64,000 nucleotides of DNA from contig NZ_BAAAWE010000001.1 of NCBI RefSeq assembly GCF_039534915.1, positions 2,170,001 through 2,234,000 of the forward strand. Reading direction: 5' to 3'. The position numbers were made by a program, and so were the translations under genes. Below the pieces are notes generated by a model. That model made no database searches and was not told the origin of the DNA. It saw only the letters and a list, made by a program, of their open reading frames with translations. Below are positions 15,381 through 23,183 of the stretch, one piece after another; the stretch's first letter is position 1, and the number at the start of each line of letters is the position of its first letter. This DNA is from Streptomyces roseofulvus (lineage in GTDB: Bacteria > Actinomycetota > Actinomycetes > Streptomycetales > Streptomycetaceae).

Positions 15381-17227
15381 GCACCATGACCACCATCTCC
15401 GAGAACCCCCAGGCCCCCGCCGCCGCGGAGGCCGCCAAGACCGCCGACCGCGGCCTCGTCGGCCTCATGCCGGAGCCGATCGCCCGCGCCGTCGCGCTCG
15501 GCGGCTCCCTGCTCACCATCGTGAGCTGCTTCCTCGCCTGGACCTGGGACCCCGGCTTCCCGGGCGACCTCACCGTCTACGGCTACCCGGCGGGCCTCCA
15601 GCTCCAGGTCCTGCTGCTCGGTGCCCTGACCGCCCTCTTCACCCTCTCCTCGTACGGGATCAAGGGACTCGGCTGGCTGACGCCGGCCGGCGCCGACGCC
15701 GCCATCAAGTTCGGCGCGCTGGCCTCCTTCGCCACCGCCTGGTTCACCCTCGGCGCCATCAGCGTCGACCTCGGCGGCCTGGTCAACCTGGAGCCCGGCG
15801 GCATCGTGCTCGCCGTGGCCACCCTCGCCACCCTGCTCGCCGCCCTCGACCTGCCCTTCACGCGCCCCTCCGTGCTGCCGGTCGACCCGGAGGACACCCG
15901 CTGGGACCAGCACAAGCAGCAGCGGCGCAACCACTGGGCCGCCGTCAAGGCCGCCTTCTCCGCCCCCCACCCGGTGCGGAAGCTCCCGCCGCTGCCGTCC
16001 GCCGTCGAGATCCTGATCATCGCGGTGGTCCTCGGCCTGGCGCTCGGCGTCTTCACCTACGGCATCGGCACCGAGTACGACGAGCTGTTCCTCGGCTTCC
16101 TGATCACGGCCGGCCTCGGCTTCGCCGCCATCAGCGCCTCCGGTCTGCTGAAGCAGGCCACGCAGCTCACCTCGAAGCACCAGAACCTGTCGATCGCGGG
16201 CGCGTTCATCGCCGCGGCGCTGTTCCCCTTCACCCAGACCGACGACCAGTACGCGACGCTCGGCGTCTACATCCTGATCTTCGCCACGGTCGCCCTGGGC
16301 CTGAACATCGTCGTCGGCCTCGCCGGTCTGCTCGACCTCGGATACGTGGCCTTCCTCGGCGTCGGCGCCTACGCGGCGGCCCTCGTCTCGGGCGCCCCGA
16401 CCTCGCCCTTCGGCGTGCACTTCCCCTTCTGGGCGGCCATCCTGGTCGGCGCCGCGGCCTCCGTGGTCTTCGGCGTCCTGATCGGCGCCCCCACCCTGCG
16501 GCTGCGCGGCGACTACCTCGCCATCGTGACCCTCGGCTTCGGTGAGATCTTCCGCATCGCGGTGATGAACACCGACGGCACCTCGGGCCCGGACATCACC
16601 AACGGCTCCAACGGCATCGCGTCCATCCCGAACCTGAACTTCTTCGGATTCGACTTCGGCCAGACGCACACCATCGCCGGCTTCACCATCGGCCGCTTCG
16701 CCAACTACTTCTTCCTGATGCTGCTGATCATGGCGGTCGTCGTGCTGGTCTTCCGGCGCTCGGGCGACTCCCGCATCGGCCGCGCCTGGGTGGCGATCCG
16801 CGAGGACGAGACCGCCGCGCTCGCGATGGGCATCAACGGCTTCCGGGTGAAGCTGATCGCCTTCGCGCTCGGCGCCGGCCTGGCCGGCCTCGCCGGCACG
16901 GTGCAGGCCCACGTCACGTACACCGTGACGCCGGAGCAGTACCTCTTCGCCGGTCCGATCCCGCCCAACTCCGCCTTCCTGCTCGCGGCCGTCGTCCTCG
17001 GCGGCATGGGCACGATGAGCGGCCCGCTGGTCGGCGCGGCCCTGCTCTTCCTCATCCCGAACAAGCTCCAGTTCATGGGCGAGTACCAGCTCTTCGCCTT
17101 CGGCGTGGCGCTCATCCTGATCATGCGCTTCCGTCCGGAGGGCATCGTGGCCGACAAGCGCCGTCAGCTGGAGTTCCACGAGCACGACGAGCAGCCGGCC
17201 GCTGAGCCCGCCAAGGCAGGTGCCTGA
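15377..17227 (+). CDS. livM: Branched-chain amino acid ABC transporter permease LivM, with long N-terminal membrane extension
   Basis: 616 aa, about 200 or more residues longer than a standard LivM. The LivM core begins near residue 290 (TLGVYILIFATVALGLNIVV, DLGYVAFLGVGAY) and includes the EAA-like loop AWVAIREDETAALAMGIN. The first 290 residues add about seven hydrophobic segments plus a charged loop (DTRWDQHKQQRRNHW). Such extended LivM proteins occur in other Streptomyces, as I recall. It pairs with LivH as the channel. Four-base overlap with livH upstream and three bases gap to livG downstream. Confidence 0.92.
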   Translation: MSTMTTISENPQAPAAAEAAKTADRGLVGLMPEPIARAVALGGSLLTIVSCFLAWTWDPGFPGDLTVYGYPAGLQLQVLLLGALTALFTLSSYGIKGLGWLTPAGADAAIKFGALASFATAWFTLGAISVDLGGLVNLEPGGIVLAVATLATLLAALDLPFTRPSVLPVDPEDTRWDQHKQQRRNHWAAVKAAFSAPHPVRKLPPLPSAVEILIIAVVLGLALGVFTYGIGTEYDELFLGFLITAGLGFAAISASGLLKQATQLTSKHQNLSIAGAFIAAALFPFTQTDDQYATLGVYILIFATVALGLNIVVGLAGLLDLGYVAFLGVGAYAAALVSGAPTSPFGVHFPFWAAILVGAAASVVFGVLIGAPTLRLRGDYLAIVTLGFGEIFRIAVMNTDGTSGPDITNGSNGIASIPNLNFFGFDFGQTHTIAGFTIGRFANYFFLMLLIMAVVVLVFRRSGDSRIGRAWVAIREDETAALAMGINGFRVKLIAFALGAGLAGLAGTVQAHVTYTVTPEQYLFAGPIPPNSAFLLAAVVLGGMGTMSGPLVGAALLFLIPNKLQFMGEYQLFAFGVALILIMRFRPEGIVADKRRQLEFHEHDEQPAAEPAKAGA

Positions 17228-17230
17228 ACC

Positions 17231-18286
17231 ATGACGACCACCACCACCAAGGCCGCCGCCACCACGGAGCCGGCCGCCCGCGAGACCGTGCTCGACGCGC
17301 GCGGGGTCACCATGCGCTTCGGCGGCCTGACCGCCGTCCGCGACGTGAACCTCACCGTCAACAGCGGCGAGATCGTCGGTCTGATCGGCCCGAACGGCGC
17401 CGGCAAGACCACCTTCTTCAACTGCCTGACCGGTCTGTACGTGCCCACCGAGGGCGAGGTCCGCTACAAGGGCCAGGTGCTGCCGCCGAAGTCCTTCAAG
17501 GTCACCGCGGCCGGCATCGCCCGTACCTTCCAGAACATCCGTCTCTTCAACAACATGACGGTCCTGGAGAACGTGCTCGTCGGCCGGCACACCCGCACCA
17601 AGGAGGGCCTATGGTCCGCCCTGCTGCGCGGCCCGGGCTTCAAGAAGGCCGAGGCGGCCTCCGAGAAGCGCGCGATGGAGCTCCTGGAGTTCGTCGGCCT
17701 CGCCCACAAGGCGCAGCTCCTGTCGAAGAACCTGCCGTACGGCGAGCAGCGCAAGCTGGAGATCGCCCGCGCGCTGGCGAGCGACCCGGGGCTGATCCTG
17801 CTGGACGAGCCGACGGCGGGCATGAACCCGCAGGAGACCCGTGCGGCGGAGGAACTGATCTTCGCCATCCGGGACATGGGCATCGCCGTGCTCGTCATCG
17901 AGCACGACATGCGCTTCATCTTCAACCTGTGCGACCGGGTCGCCGTGCTCGTGCAGGGCCAGAAGCTGATCGAGGGCGACAGCCAGACCGTCCAGAGCGA
18001 CGAGCGGGTCATCGCCGCCTACCTCGGCGAGCCGATCGAGGACACCCCGGCGCCCAAGGCCGACGCGGAGGCCGCCGAGGCGGAGGCTCCCGAGGCGGAG
18101 GCTCCCGAGGCGGAGACCGCCGCTCCGGCGGAAGCCGCCGAGGAGGCCGAGGACGAGGACGCCGAGGACGACGCCCCGGCGGACGACGAGGCCCCGGCGG
18201 AGGAGACCCCGGCCGAGGACGACACCCCGGCGGACGCGGCGGACGCCGCGAAGGACGCCGCTCCGGGCAAGGAGAACGACGCATGA
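17231..18286 (+). CDS. livG: Branched-chain amino acid ABC transporter ATPase LivG with acidic C-terminal tail
   Basis: 351 aa. The ABC domain (about residues 18-270) has Walker A GPNGAGKTT, signature region LPYGEQRKLEIARAL, Walker B LILLDEPTAGMNP and the switch VIEHDMRFIF, with the LivG-specific QNIRLFNNMTVLENV. After residue 270 comes an 80-residue Ala/Glu/Asp/Pro-rich tail (for example AEAEAPEAEAPEAE) that standard LivG lacks and which is encoded by repetitive DNA. The tail is probably disordered. The stop overlaps the livF start (ATGA). Confidence 0.93.
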   Translation: MTTTTTKAAATTEPAARETVLDARGVTMRFGGLTAVRDVNLTVNSGEIVGLIGPNGAGKTTFFNCLTGLYVPTEGEVRYKGQVLPPKSFKVTAAGIARTFQNIRLFNNMTVLENVLVGRHTRTKEGLWSALLRGPGFKKAEAASEKRAMELLEFVGLAHKAQLLSKNLPYGEQRKLEIARALASDPGLILLDEPTAGMNPQETRAAEELIFAIRDMGIAVLVIEHDMRFIFNLCDRVAVLVQGQKLIEGDSQTVQSDERVIAAYLGEPIEDTPAPKADAEAAEAEAPEAEAPEAETAAPAEAAEEAEDEDAEDDAPADDEAPAEETPAEDDTPADAADAAKDAAPGKENDA

Positions 18287-18999
18287 CCGCACTGCTCGAA
18301 GTCGAGGACCTGCGCGTCGCCTACGGAAAGATCGAGGCCGTCAAGGGCATCTCCTTCTCCGTGGACGCGGGCGAGGTCGTCACCCTCATCGGCACCAACG
18401 GCGCCGGCAAGACCACCACCCTGCGGACCCTCTCCGGGCTCCTCAAGCCGGTCGGCGGCCAGATCAAGTTCGAGGGCAAGTCCCTCCGCAAGATCCCCGC
18501 GCACAAGATCGTCTCGCTGGGTCTGGCCCACTCCCCCGAGGGCCGGCACATCTTCCCGCGCATGACCATCGAGGAGAACCTGCTCCTCGGCGCCTTCCTC
18601 CGCAAGGACAGCGCCGGCATCGCCAAGGACGTCCAGCGCGCCTACGACCTGTTCCCGATCCTGGGCGAGCGTCGCAAGCAGGCCGCCGGCACGCTCTCCG
18701 GCGGTGAGCAGCAGATGCTCGCCATGGGCCGGGCGCTGATGTCCCAGCCCAAGCTGCTCATGCTCGACGAGCCCTCCATGGGTCTCTCGCCGATCATGAT
18801 GCAGAAGATCATGGCGACCATCGCCGAGCTGAAGGCCCAGGGCACCACGATCCTGCTCGTCGAGCAGAACGCCCAGGCCGCGCTGGCGCTCGCGGACCAC
18901 GGCCACGTGATGGAGATCGGCAAGATCGTGCTCTCGGGCACGGGCGGCGACCTCCTGCACGACGAGTCCGTCCGCAAGGCGTACCTCGGCGAGGACTGA
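18283..18999 (+). CDS. livF: Branched-chain amino acid ABC transporter ATPase LivF
   Basis: 238 aa, ATG overlapping the livG stop. Complete ABC ATPase: Walker A GTNGAGKTT, signature LSGGEQQMLAMGRAL, Walker B LMLDEPSMGLSP and switch LLVEQNAQAALALAD. LivF forms the nucleotide-binding dimer with LivG and powers import. Last gene of the five-gene operon, which ends at the hairpin at 19016-19052. Confidence 0.94.
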   Translation: MTALLEVEDLRVAYGKIEAVKGISFSVDAGEVVTLIGTNGAGKTTTLRTLSGLLKPVGGQIKFEGKSLRKIPAHKIVSLGLAHSPEGRHIFPRMTIEENLLLGAFLRKDSAGIAKDVQRAYDLFPILGERRKQAAGTLSGGEQQMLAMGRALMSQPKLLMLDEPSMGLSPIMMQKIMATIAELKAQGTTILLVEQNAQAALALADHGHVMEIGKIVLSGTGGDLLHDESVRKAYLGED

Positions 19000-19015
19000 G
19001 CCTCGGGCATACGAG

Positions 19016-19052
19016 AGGAGGCCCGCCCCGCGTCGCGCGGGGCGGGCCTCCT
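19016..19052. terminator. Bidirectional terminator between livF and the ANTAR regulator gene
   Basis: Perfect 17-base arms AGGAGGCCCGCCCCGCG (19016-19032) and its complement (19036-19052) with a TCG loop. It sits 16 bases past the livF stop and 18 bases past the end of the convergent regulator gene, so it can serve both. Confidence 0.88.
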
Positions 19053-19070
19053 GCCGTGTACCGGTACGGG

Positions 19071-19727
19071 CTACTGCCCCTTCGCGGCCTTCTTCTCCTC
19101 GGCGTCCTCGATGACGGCCTCGGCGACCTGCTGCATGGACATGCGGCGGTCCATGGACGTCTTCTGGATCCAGCGGAAGGCCGCGGGCTCGGAGAGGCCG
19201 TACTGCGTCTGGAGGATCGACTTGGCGCGGTCGACCAGCTTGCGGGTCTCCAGACGCTGGGTGAGGTCGGCGACCTCCTGCTCCAGGGCGCGCAGCTCGG
19301 CGAAGCGGGAGACGGCCATCTCGATGGCGGGGACGACGTCGCTCTTGCTGAAGGGCTTGACCAGGTACGCCATGGCGCCGGCGTCCCGGGCGCGCTCGAC
19401 GAGGTCGCGCTGGGAGAAGGCGGTGAGCATGAGGACCGGGGCGATCGACTCGCCGGCGATCTTCTCGGCGGCGGAGATGCCGTCGAGCTTGGGCATCTTC
19501 ACGTCGAGGATGACCAGGTCGGGCCGGTGCTCGCGGGCCAGCTCGATGGCGGCCTCGCCGTCACCCGCCTCGCCGACGACCGTGTAGCCCTCCTCCTCCA
19601 GCATCTCCTTGAGATCGAGGCGGATGAGAGCCTCGTCCTCGGCGATGACGACACGGGTCGTCAGCGGCGGGACGTGGGACGCCTCGGCGTCCTCGGCGGG
19701 CTGGGGCGACTCGGGGGCGGCGGTCAC
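19071..19727 (-). CDS. ANTAR-domain response regulator (PdtaR type)
   Basis: 218 aa, GTG start with GAGGAG upstream. The N-terminal receiver domain (residues about 24-140) has the acidic pocket AEDE, phospho-acceptor Asp in LVILDVKMP, Thr in MLTAFS and Lys in LVKPFS. The C-terminal ANTAR domain (about 155-210: RKLVDRAKSILQTQYG, SEPAAFRWIQKTSMDRR) binds RNA hairpins to prevent transcription termination. The partner kinase is usually PdtaS-like and is not encoded here. The target RNA is not evident in the window. Conserved neighbour of pyk in Streptomyces, from memory. Confidence 0.93.
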   Translation of the reverse strand: MTAAPESPQPAEDAEASHVPPLTTRVVIAEDEALIRLDLKEMLEEEGYTVVGEAGDGEAAIELAREHRPDLVILDVKMPKLDGISAAEKIAGESIAPVLMLTAFSQRDLVERARDAGAMAYLVKPFSKSDVVPAIEMAVSRFAELRALEQEVADLTQRLETRKLVDRAKSILQTQYGLSEPAAFRWIQKTSMDRRMSMQQVAEAVIEDAEEKKAAKGQ

Positions 19728-19821
19728 GGGGGGCTCCTCGTTGCGGGGCAGTGCGCTGCACGAAGAAGCCTACCTAGCTGCTGGCCAGACCAGTGACCGG
19801 GTACACTCCGACTGGCAACCT

Positions 19822-19907
19822 GCCGGGTTGGTGGAATGGCATACACGGATGTCTCAAACACATCTGCCCGTGAGGGCTTGCGGGTTCGAGTCCCGCACCC
19901 GGCACCA
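19822..19907 (+). tRNA. tRNA-Leu (anticodon CAA)
   Basis: Class II tRNA of 86 bases with encoded CCA. Acceptor stem GCCGGGT / ACCCGGC, D-arm with GGTGGAATGGCA, anticodon stem GATGT / ACATC around loop CTCAAAC (anticodon CAA at 19855-19857, reads UUG), variable arm GCCCGTGAGGGC, and T-arm GCGGGTTCGAGTCCCGC. All stems pair, so the gene is intact. Confidence 0.97.
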
Positions 19908-19914
19908 GTTCCTG

Positions 19915-19948
19915 AAGCGGATGTTCACCTTCGCGTGAATGTCCGCTT
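19915..19948 (+). terminator. Hairpin terminator of the tRNA-Leu gene
   Basis: Arms AAGCGGATGTTCAC (19915-19928) and GTGAATGTCCGCTT (19935-19948) pair over 14 bases when two G-U pairs are counted, followed by TTCT. An ATG at 19939 falls inside this hairpin, which argues against it as the start of the next gene. Confidence 0.75.
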
Positions 19949-19989
19949 TCTGCCGTACACGGCGATGCCCCGTCGCACAGAGTGATCAC

Positions 19990-20778
19990 ATGAACTTTCA
20001 CGGGACAACCGTGCGACAGCGGGCGCTCACGATGCTGCGGGGAGGCGCCAAGAACGCGGAAGTGGCGCGCACCCTCAACGTTCCCATGGGCACCATCGGC
20101 TACTGGAAGCACGTGGACCGCGCCAAACGCGGCGAGTGTCCGGGCAGGCACTCGCCGCTGTGCCCCCGATGTGATGGACGCGAGCTCGACAACATCGCGT
20201 ACGCGTACCTGCTCGGCCTCTATCTCGGCGACGGCCACATCGCCCAGAGCCGCGCCATGCGGGTTCCGAGTCTTTCCGTCACCTGTGCCGACACCTGGCC
20301 GGGGCTCATCGACGCATGCGTGGAGGCCATGCAGTCCGTCCTGCCCGGCAATCGTGCGTCGAAGGTACAGAAGCAGGGGTGCGTGGACGTCAAGATCACC
20401 TCTATGCACCTCAGATGCCTCTTCCCTCAGCACGGGCCAGGCAGGAAGCACGAGCGCCCTATCGCCCTCGAAGCCTGGCAGCAGGAGATCGTCGACGCGC
20501 ACCCCTGGGAGTTCATTCGGGGGCTCGTCCACTCCGACGGCAGCCGGATCACCAATTGGACCGAGAAGATGATCGGCGGACAGCGCAAGCGGTACGAGTA
20601 CCCCCGCTACTTCTTCACCAACTCGTCCGCCGACATCATTGCGCTCTTCACTGACGCCCTCGACCGTGTCGGGGTCGAGTGGAAGTCCGCGCACCAGTCG
20701 CGCGTCGCGCGGAACATCTCCGTCTCCCGGAAGGCCTCCGTCGCGCTCATGGACCTTCACGTCGGGCCCAAGCACTGA
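19990..20778 (+). CDS. Free-standing HTH/LAGLIDADG-type protein (homing endonuclease-like)
   Basis: 262 aa from the ATG at 19990; CAGAGT six bases before it fits a leaderless start. Residues about 8-42 are a helix-turn-helix (ALTMLRGGAKNAEVARTLNV, PMGTIGYW). A Cys/His cluster (Cys50, Cys58, Cys61) may bind zinc. Two LAGLIDADG-like helices follow: YAYLLGLYLGDG (71-82) and WEFIRGLVHSDG (173-184), each ending in the acidic residue expected at the active site. This is the layout of a monomeric two-motif LAGLIDADG nuclease, not inside an intron or intein. It follows the tRNA directly and its stop touches the pyk stop. It may instead be a domesticated DNA-binding regulator such as the WhiA type; nuclease activity is inferred. 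Confidence 0.75.
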   Translation: MNFHGTTVRQRALTMLRGGAKNAEVARTLNVPMGTIGYWKHVDRAKRGECPGRHSPLCPRCDGRELDNIAYAYLLGLYLGDGHIAQSRAMRVPSLSVTCADTWPGLIDACVEAMQSVLPGNRASKVQKQGCVDVKITSMHLRCLFPQHGPGRKHERPIALEAWQQEIVDAHPWEFIRGLVHSDGSRITNWTEKMIGGQRKRYEYPRYFFTNSSADIIALFTDALDRVGVEWKSAHQSRVARNISVSRKASVALMDLHVGPKH

Positions 20779-22206
20779 CTACGCCAGCGGGTCTCCGATG
20801 TGGTGGACGTGGACCAGGTTGGTGGTGCCGGAGACGCCCGGCGGAGAGCCGGCGGTGATGATCACGACGTCGCCCTTCTTGCAGCGGCCGATGCGGAGCA
20901 GTTCCTCGTCGACCTGGGCGACCATCGCGTCCGTGGAGTCGACGTGCGGGCCGAGGAAGGTCTCGACGCCCCAGGTGAGGTTGAGCTGCGAGCGGGTCTC
21001 CGGGTCCGGGGTGAAGGCCAGCAGCGGGATCGGCGAGCGGTAGCGGGAGAGCCGCCGCACGGTGTCGCCGGACTGGGTGAAGGCGACCAGGAACTTGGCG
21101 CCGAGGAAGTCGCCCATCTCGGCGGCGGCCCGGGCCACCGCGCCGCCCTGGGTGCGCGGCTTGTTCCGCTCGGTCAGCGGCGGGAGGCCCTTGGCGAGGA
21201 CGTCCTCCTCGGCGGCCTCGACGATGCGGCTCATGGTGCGGACCGTCTCGACCGGGAAGCGGCCGACGCTGGTCTCGCCGGAGAGCATCACGGCGTCGGT
21301 GCCGTCGATGACGGCGTTGGCCACGTCGGACGCCTCGGCGCGGGTGGGCCGGGAGTTGTCGATCATCGAGTCGAGCATCTGGGTGGCGACGATGACCGGC
21401 TTGGCGTTGCGCTTCGCCAGCTTCACCGCGCGCTTCTGGACGATCGGGACCTGCTCCAGCGGCATCTCGACGCCGAGGTCGCCGCGGGCGACCATGATGC
21501 CGTCGAAGGCGGCGACGATCTCCTCGATGTTGTCGACCGCCTGGGGCTTCTCGATCTTGGCGATGACGGGGAGGCGGCGGCCCTCCTCGTCCATGATCCG
21601 GTGGACGTCCTCGATGTCCCGGGCGGAGCGGACGAAGGAGAGGGCGATCACGTCGGCGCCGGTGCGCAGCGCCCAGCGGAGGTCCTCGACGTCCTTCTCG
21701 GAGAGCGCGGGGACGGAGACGGCGACGCCCGGCAGGTTGAGCCCCTTGTGGTCGGAGACCATGCCGCCCTCGACGACCCGGGTGTTGACCCGGGGGCCGT
21801 CGACGGAGGTGACCTCCAGGGTGACCCGGCCGTCGTCGACGAGGATCCGCTCGCCGGCGGCGACGTCGCCGGCGAGGCCGGCGTAGGTGGTGCCGCAGCG
21901 GTGGCGGTCGCCCTCCGTCGGCTCCACGGTGATGGTGAACGCGTCGCCGCGTTCAAGGAGTACCGGACCCTCACGGAAGCGGCCGAGCCGGATCTTCGGG
22001 CCTTGAAGGTCGGCGAGCACCCCGACGCTGCGGCCGGTCTCGTCGGCCGCCTTGCGGACCCGCTGGTAACGCTCCTCGTGCTCGGCGTAGGTGCCGTGGC
22101 TGAGGTTGAGGCGGGCCACGTCCATTCCGGCCTCGATCAACGCCTTGATCTGGTCGTATGTTTCGGTGGCGGGCCCAAGGGTACAAACGATTTTCGCTCG
22201 GCGCAT
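20779..22206 (-). CDS. pyk: Pyruvate kinase
   Basis: 475 aa, ATG start. Standard pyruvate kinase: TLGPATETYDQIKALIEAGM and DVARLNLSHG at the N-terminus, B domain around residues 70-165, the active-site block KIEKPQAVDNIEEI and MVARGDLGVEMP, ATQMLDSMI, and a C-terminal allosteric domain. It converts phosphoenolpyruvate and ADP to pyruvate and ATP in the cytoplasm. Convergent with the LAGLIDADG-type gene with no base between the two stop codons, so no room for a terminator between them. Confidence 0.97.
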   Translation of the reverse strand: MRRAKIVCTLGPATETYDQIKALIEAGMDVARLNLSHGTYAEHEERYQRVRKAADETGRSVGVLADLQGPKIRLGRFREGPVLLERGDAFTITVEPTEGDRHRCGTTYAGLAGDVAAGERILVDDGRVTLEVTSVDGPRVNTRVVEGGMVSDHKGLNLPGVAVSVPALSEKDVEDLRWALRTGADVIALSFVRSARDIEDVHRIMDEEGRRLPVIAKIEKPQAVDNIEEIVAAFDGIMVARGDLGVEMPLEQVPIVQKRAVKLAKRNAKPVIVATQMLDSMIDNSRPTRAEASDVANAVIDGTDAVMLSGETSVGRFPVETVRTMSRIVEAAEEDVLAKGLPPLTERNKPRTQGGAVARAAAEMGDFLGAKFLVAFTQSGDTVRRLSRYRSPIPLLAFTPDPETRSQLNLTWGVETFLGPHVDSTDAMVAQVDEELLRIGRCKKGDVVIITAGSPPGVSGTTNLVHVHHIGDPLA

Positions 22207-22353
22207 GAGCCGAGCCTAGGGCCTTACCCATCAGTAGCCGGTGGGTCCGGCATGACTACTCAACAACCTTTCCGTGAAACGTTGTTGACAAGACTTGAAT
22301 CTGTGCGCCGGAGTGCTCCGATGAGCGTTTTCCGCGCCTCCGGGCCGGTCGTC

Positions 22354-23037
22354 TCAGAGTGCGGGCGGCAGCATGGTGAAGCGCGCGATGACCTCGGCGG
22401 TCACCGTCCGGCGCTGCGGTTCGAGGTCGAGCGGCGGGGCCCCGCCGGCGCCCTCCTCCGCGAAGGAGGCGAGCATCGGGGCGAAGCCGCCGGCCCTCGG
22501 CACCCCCGCCTCCGGCAGCCCGGCGTCCGACAGTTCGAGGAGTGAGCCCAGCGAGGTGCCCAGCGCCTCCGCGTAGGCGCGCGCCCGCCGGACCGCCTCC
22601 GTCACCGCGAGCCGGCGGGCCTCGGCGTACGCCTGCGAGTCCGGGCGCAGCTCCCACCAGGGCCCCTCCACCTCCGTCTGGTCGCGGTCGGCGAGCTGCG
22701 GCACGAGCTCGCCGAGGAGCGTGAGGTCGGTCAGTTCGACGCCGATCCGCACCCGCCCCCGATAGGCCCGCACCTGCTCGCCGCGCGGCCGGCGGGACTG
22801 CTCGGGCGCGATCGAGAAGCTGCCCGTCTCCAGTGCGCCCACCGCCGTCCCGCGTGCCCTGAGCAGATCGAGGACCTCGGCGTTGCGGCGGGTGAGGTCC
22901 GCGAGCACGGCGGACCGGTCGGCACCCCGCGCGGAGACGGCGATCCAGAGGCGGGCCAGCTCCGGATCGACCTCCAGGCGGCCTTCGCCGCGGACCGTCA
23001 CCTGCGGTGCCTGGGGGGTGGGGTGGGCGTGTGTCAC
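22354..23037 (-). CDS. SIMPL (DUF541) domain protein
   Basis: 227 aa from the GTG at 23037, chosen for GGAGGA seven bases upstream; a longer frame to 23070 lacks a site. Nearly the whole protein is one SIMPL domain: VTVRGEGRLEVDPELARLWI, DLTRRNAEVLDLLRARG, and the region EARRLAVTEAVRRARAYAEA with LLELSD. No signal peptide is seen, unlike many family members. The domain's function is unknown; some relatives are periplasmic and linked to oxidative stress or signalling. Divergent from the phosphoesterase gene. Confidence 0.85.
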   Translation of the reverse strand: MTHAHPTPQAPQVTVRGEGRLEVDPELARLWIAVSARGADRSAVLADLTRRNAEVLDLLRARGTAVGALETGSFSIAPEQSRRPRGEQVRAYRGRVRIGVELTDLTLLGELVPQLADRDQTEVEGPWWELRPDSQAYAEARRLAVTEAVRRARAYAEALGTSLGSLLELSDAGLPEAGVPRAGGFAPMLASFAEEGAGGAPPLDLEPQRRTVTAEVIARFTMLPPAL

Positions 23038-23183
23038 GGCGTGCTCCTCCGGGCCGGGGATCGGTGGCATGCGAACACTTTCCCACTCCGTAACCCGAAA
23101 GGGGTGTTGCGCAAGAGGCGTCTGAGCCAGAATCTACGCGCGTTGTGCACCTGAGACAGCGCCACGAACACCGAGGAGTACAC

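Noticed and set aside
19939..19989. Upstream ATG as start of the LAGLIDADG-type gene
   Set aside because: It lies inside the tRNA terminator hairpin and has no ribosome site; the ATG at 19990 has a -10-like hexamer at leaderless distance.
19822..20778. tRNA-Leu as attachment site of an integrated element
   Set aside because: No second copy of the tRNA 3' end, no integrase, and normal housekeeping genes follow at once.
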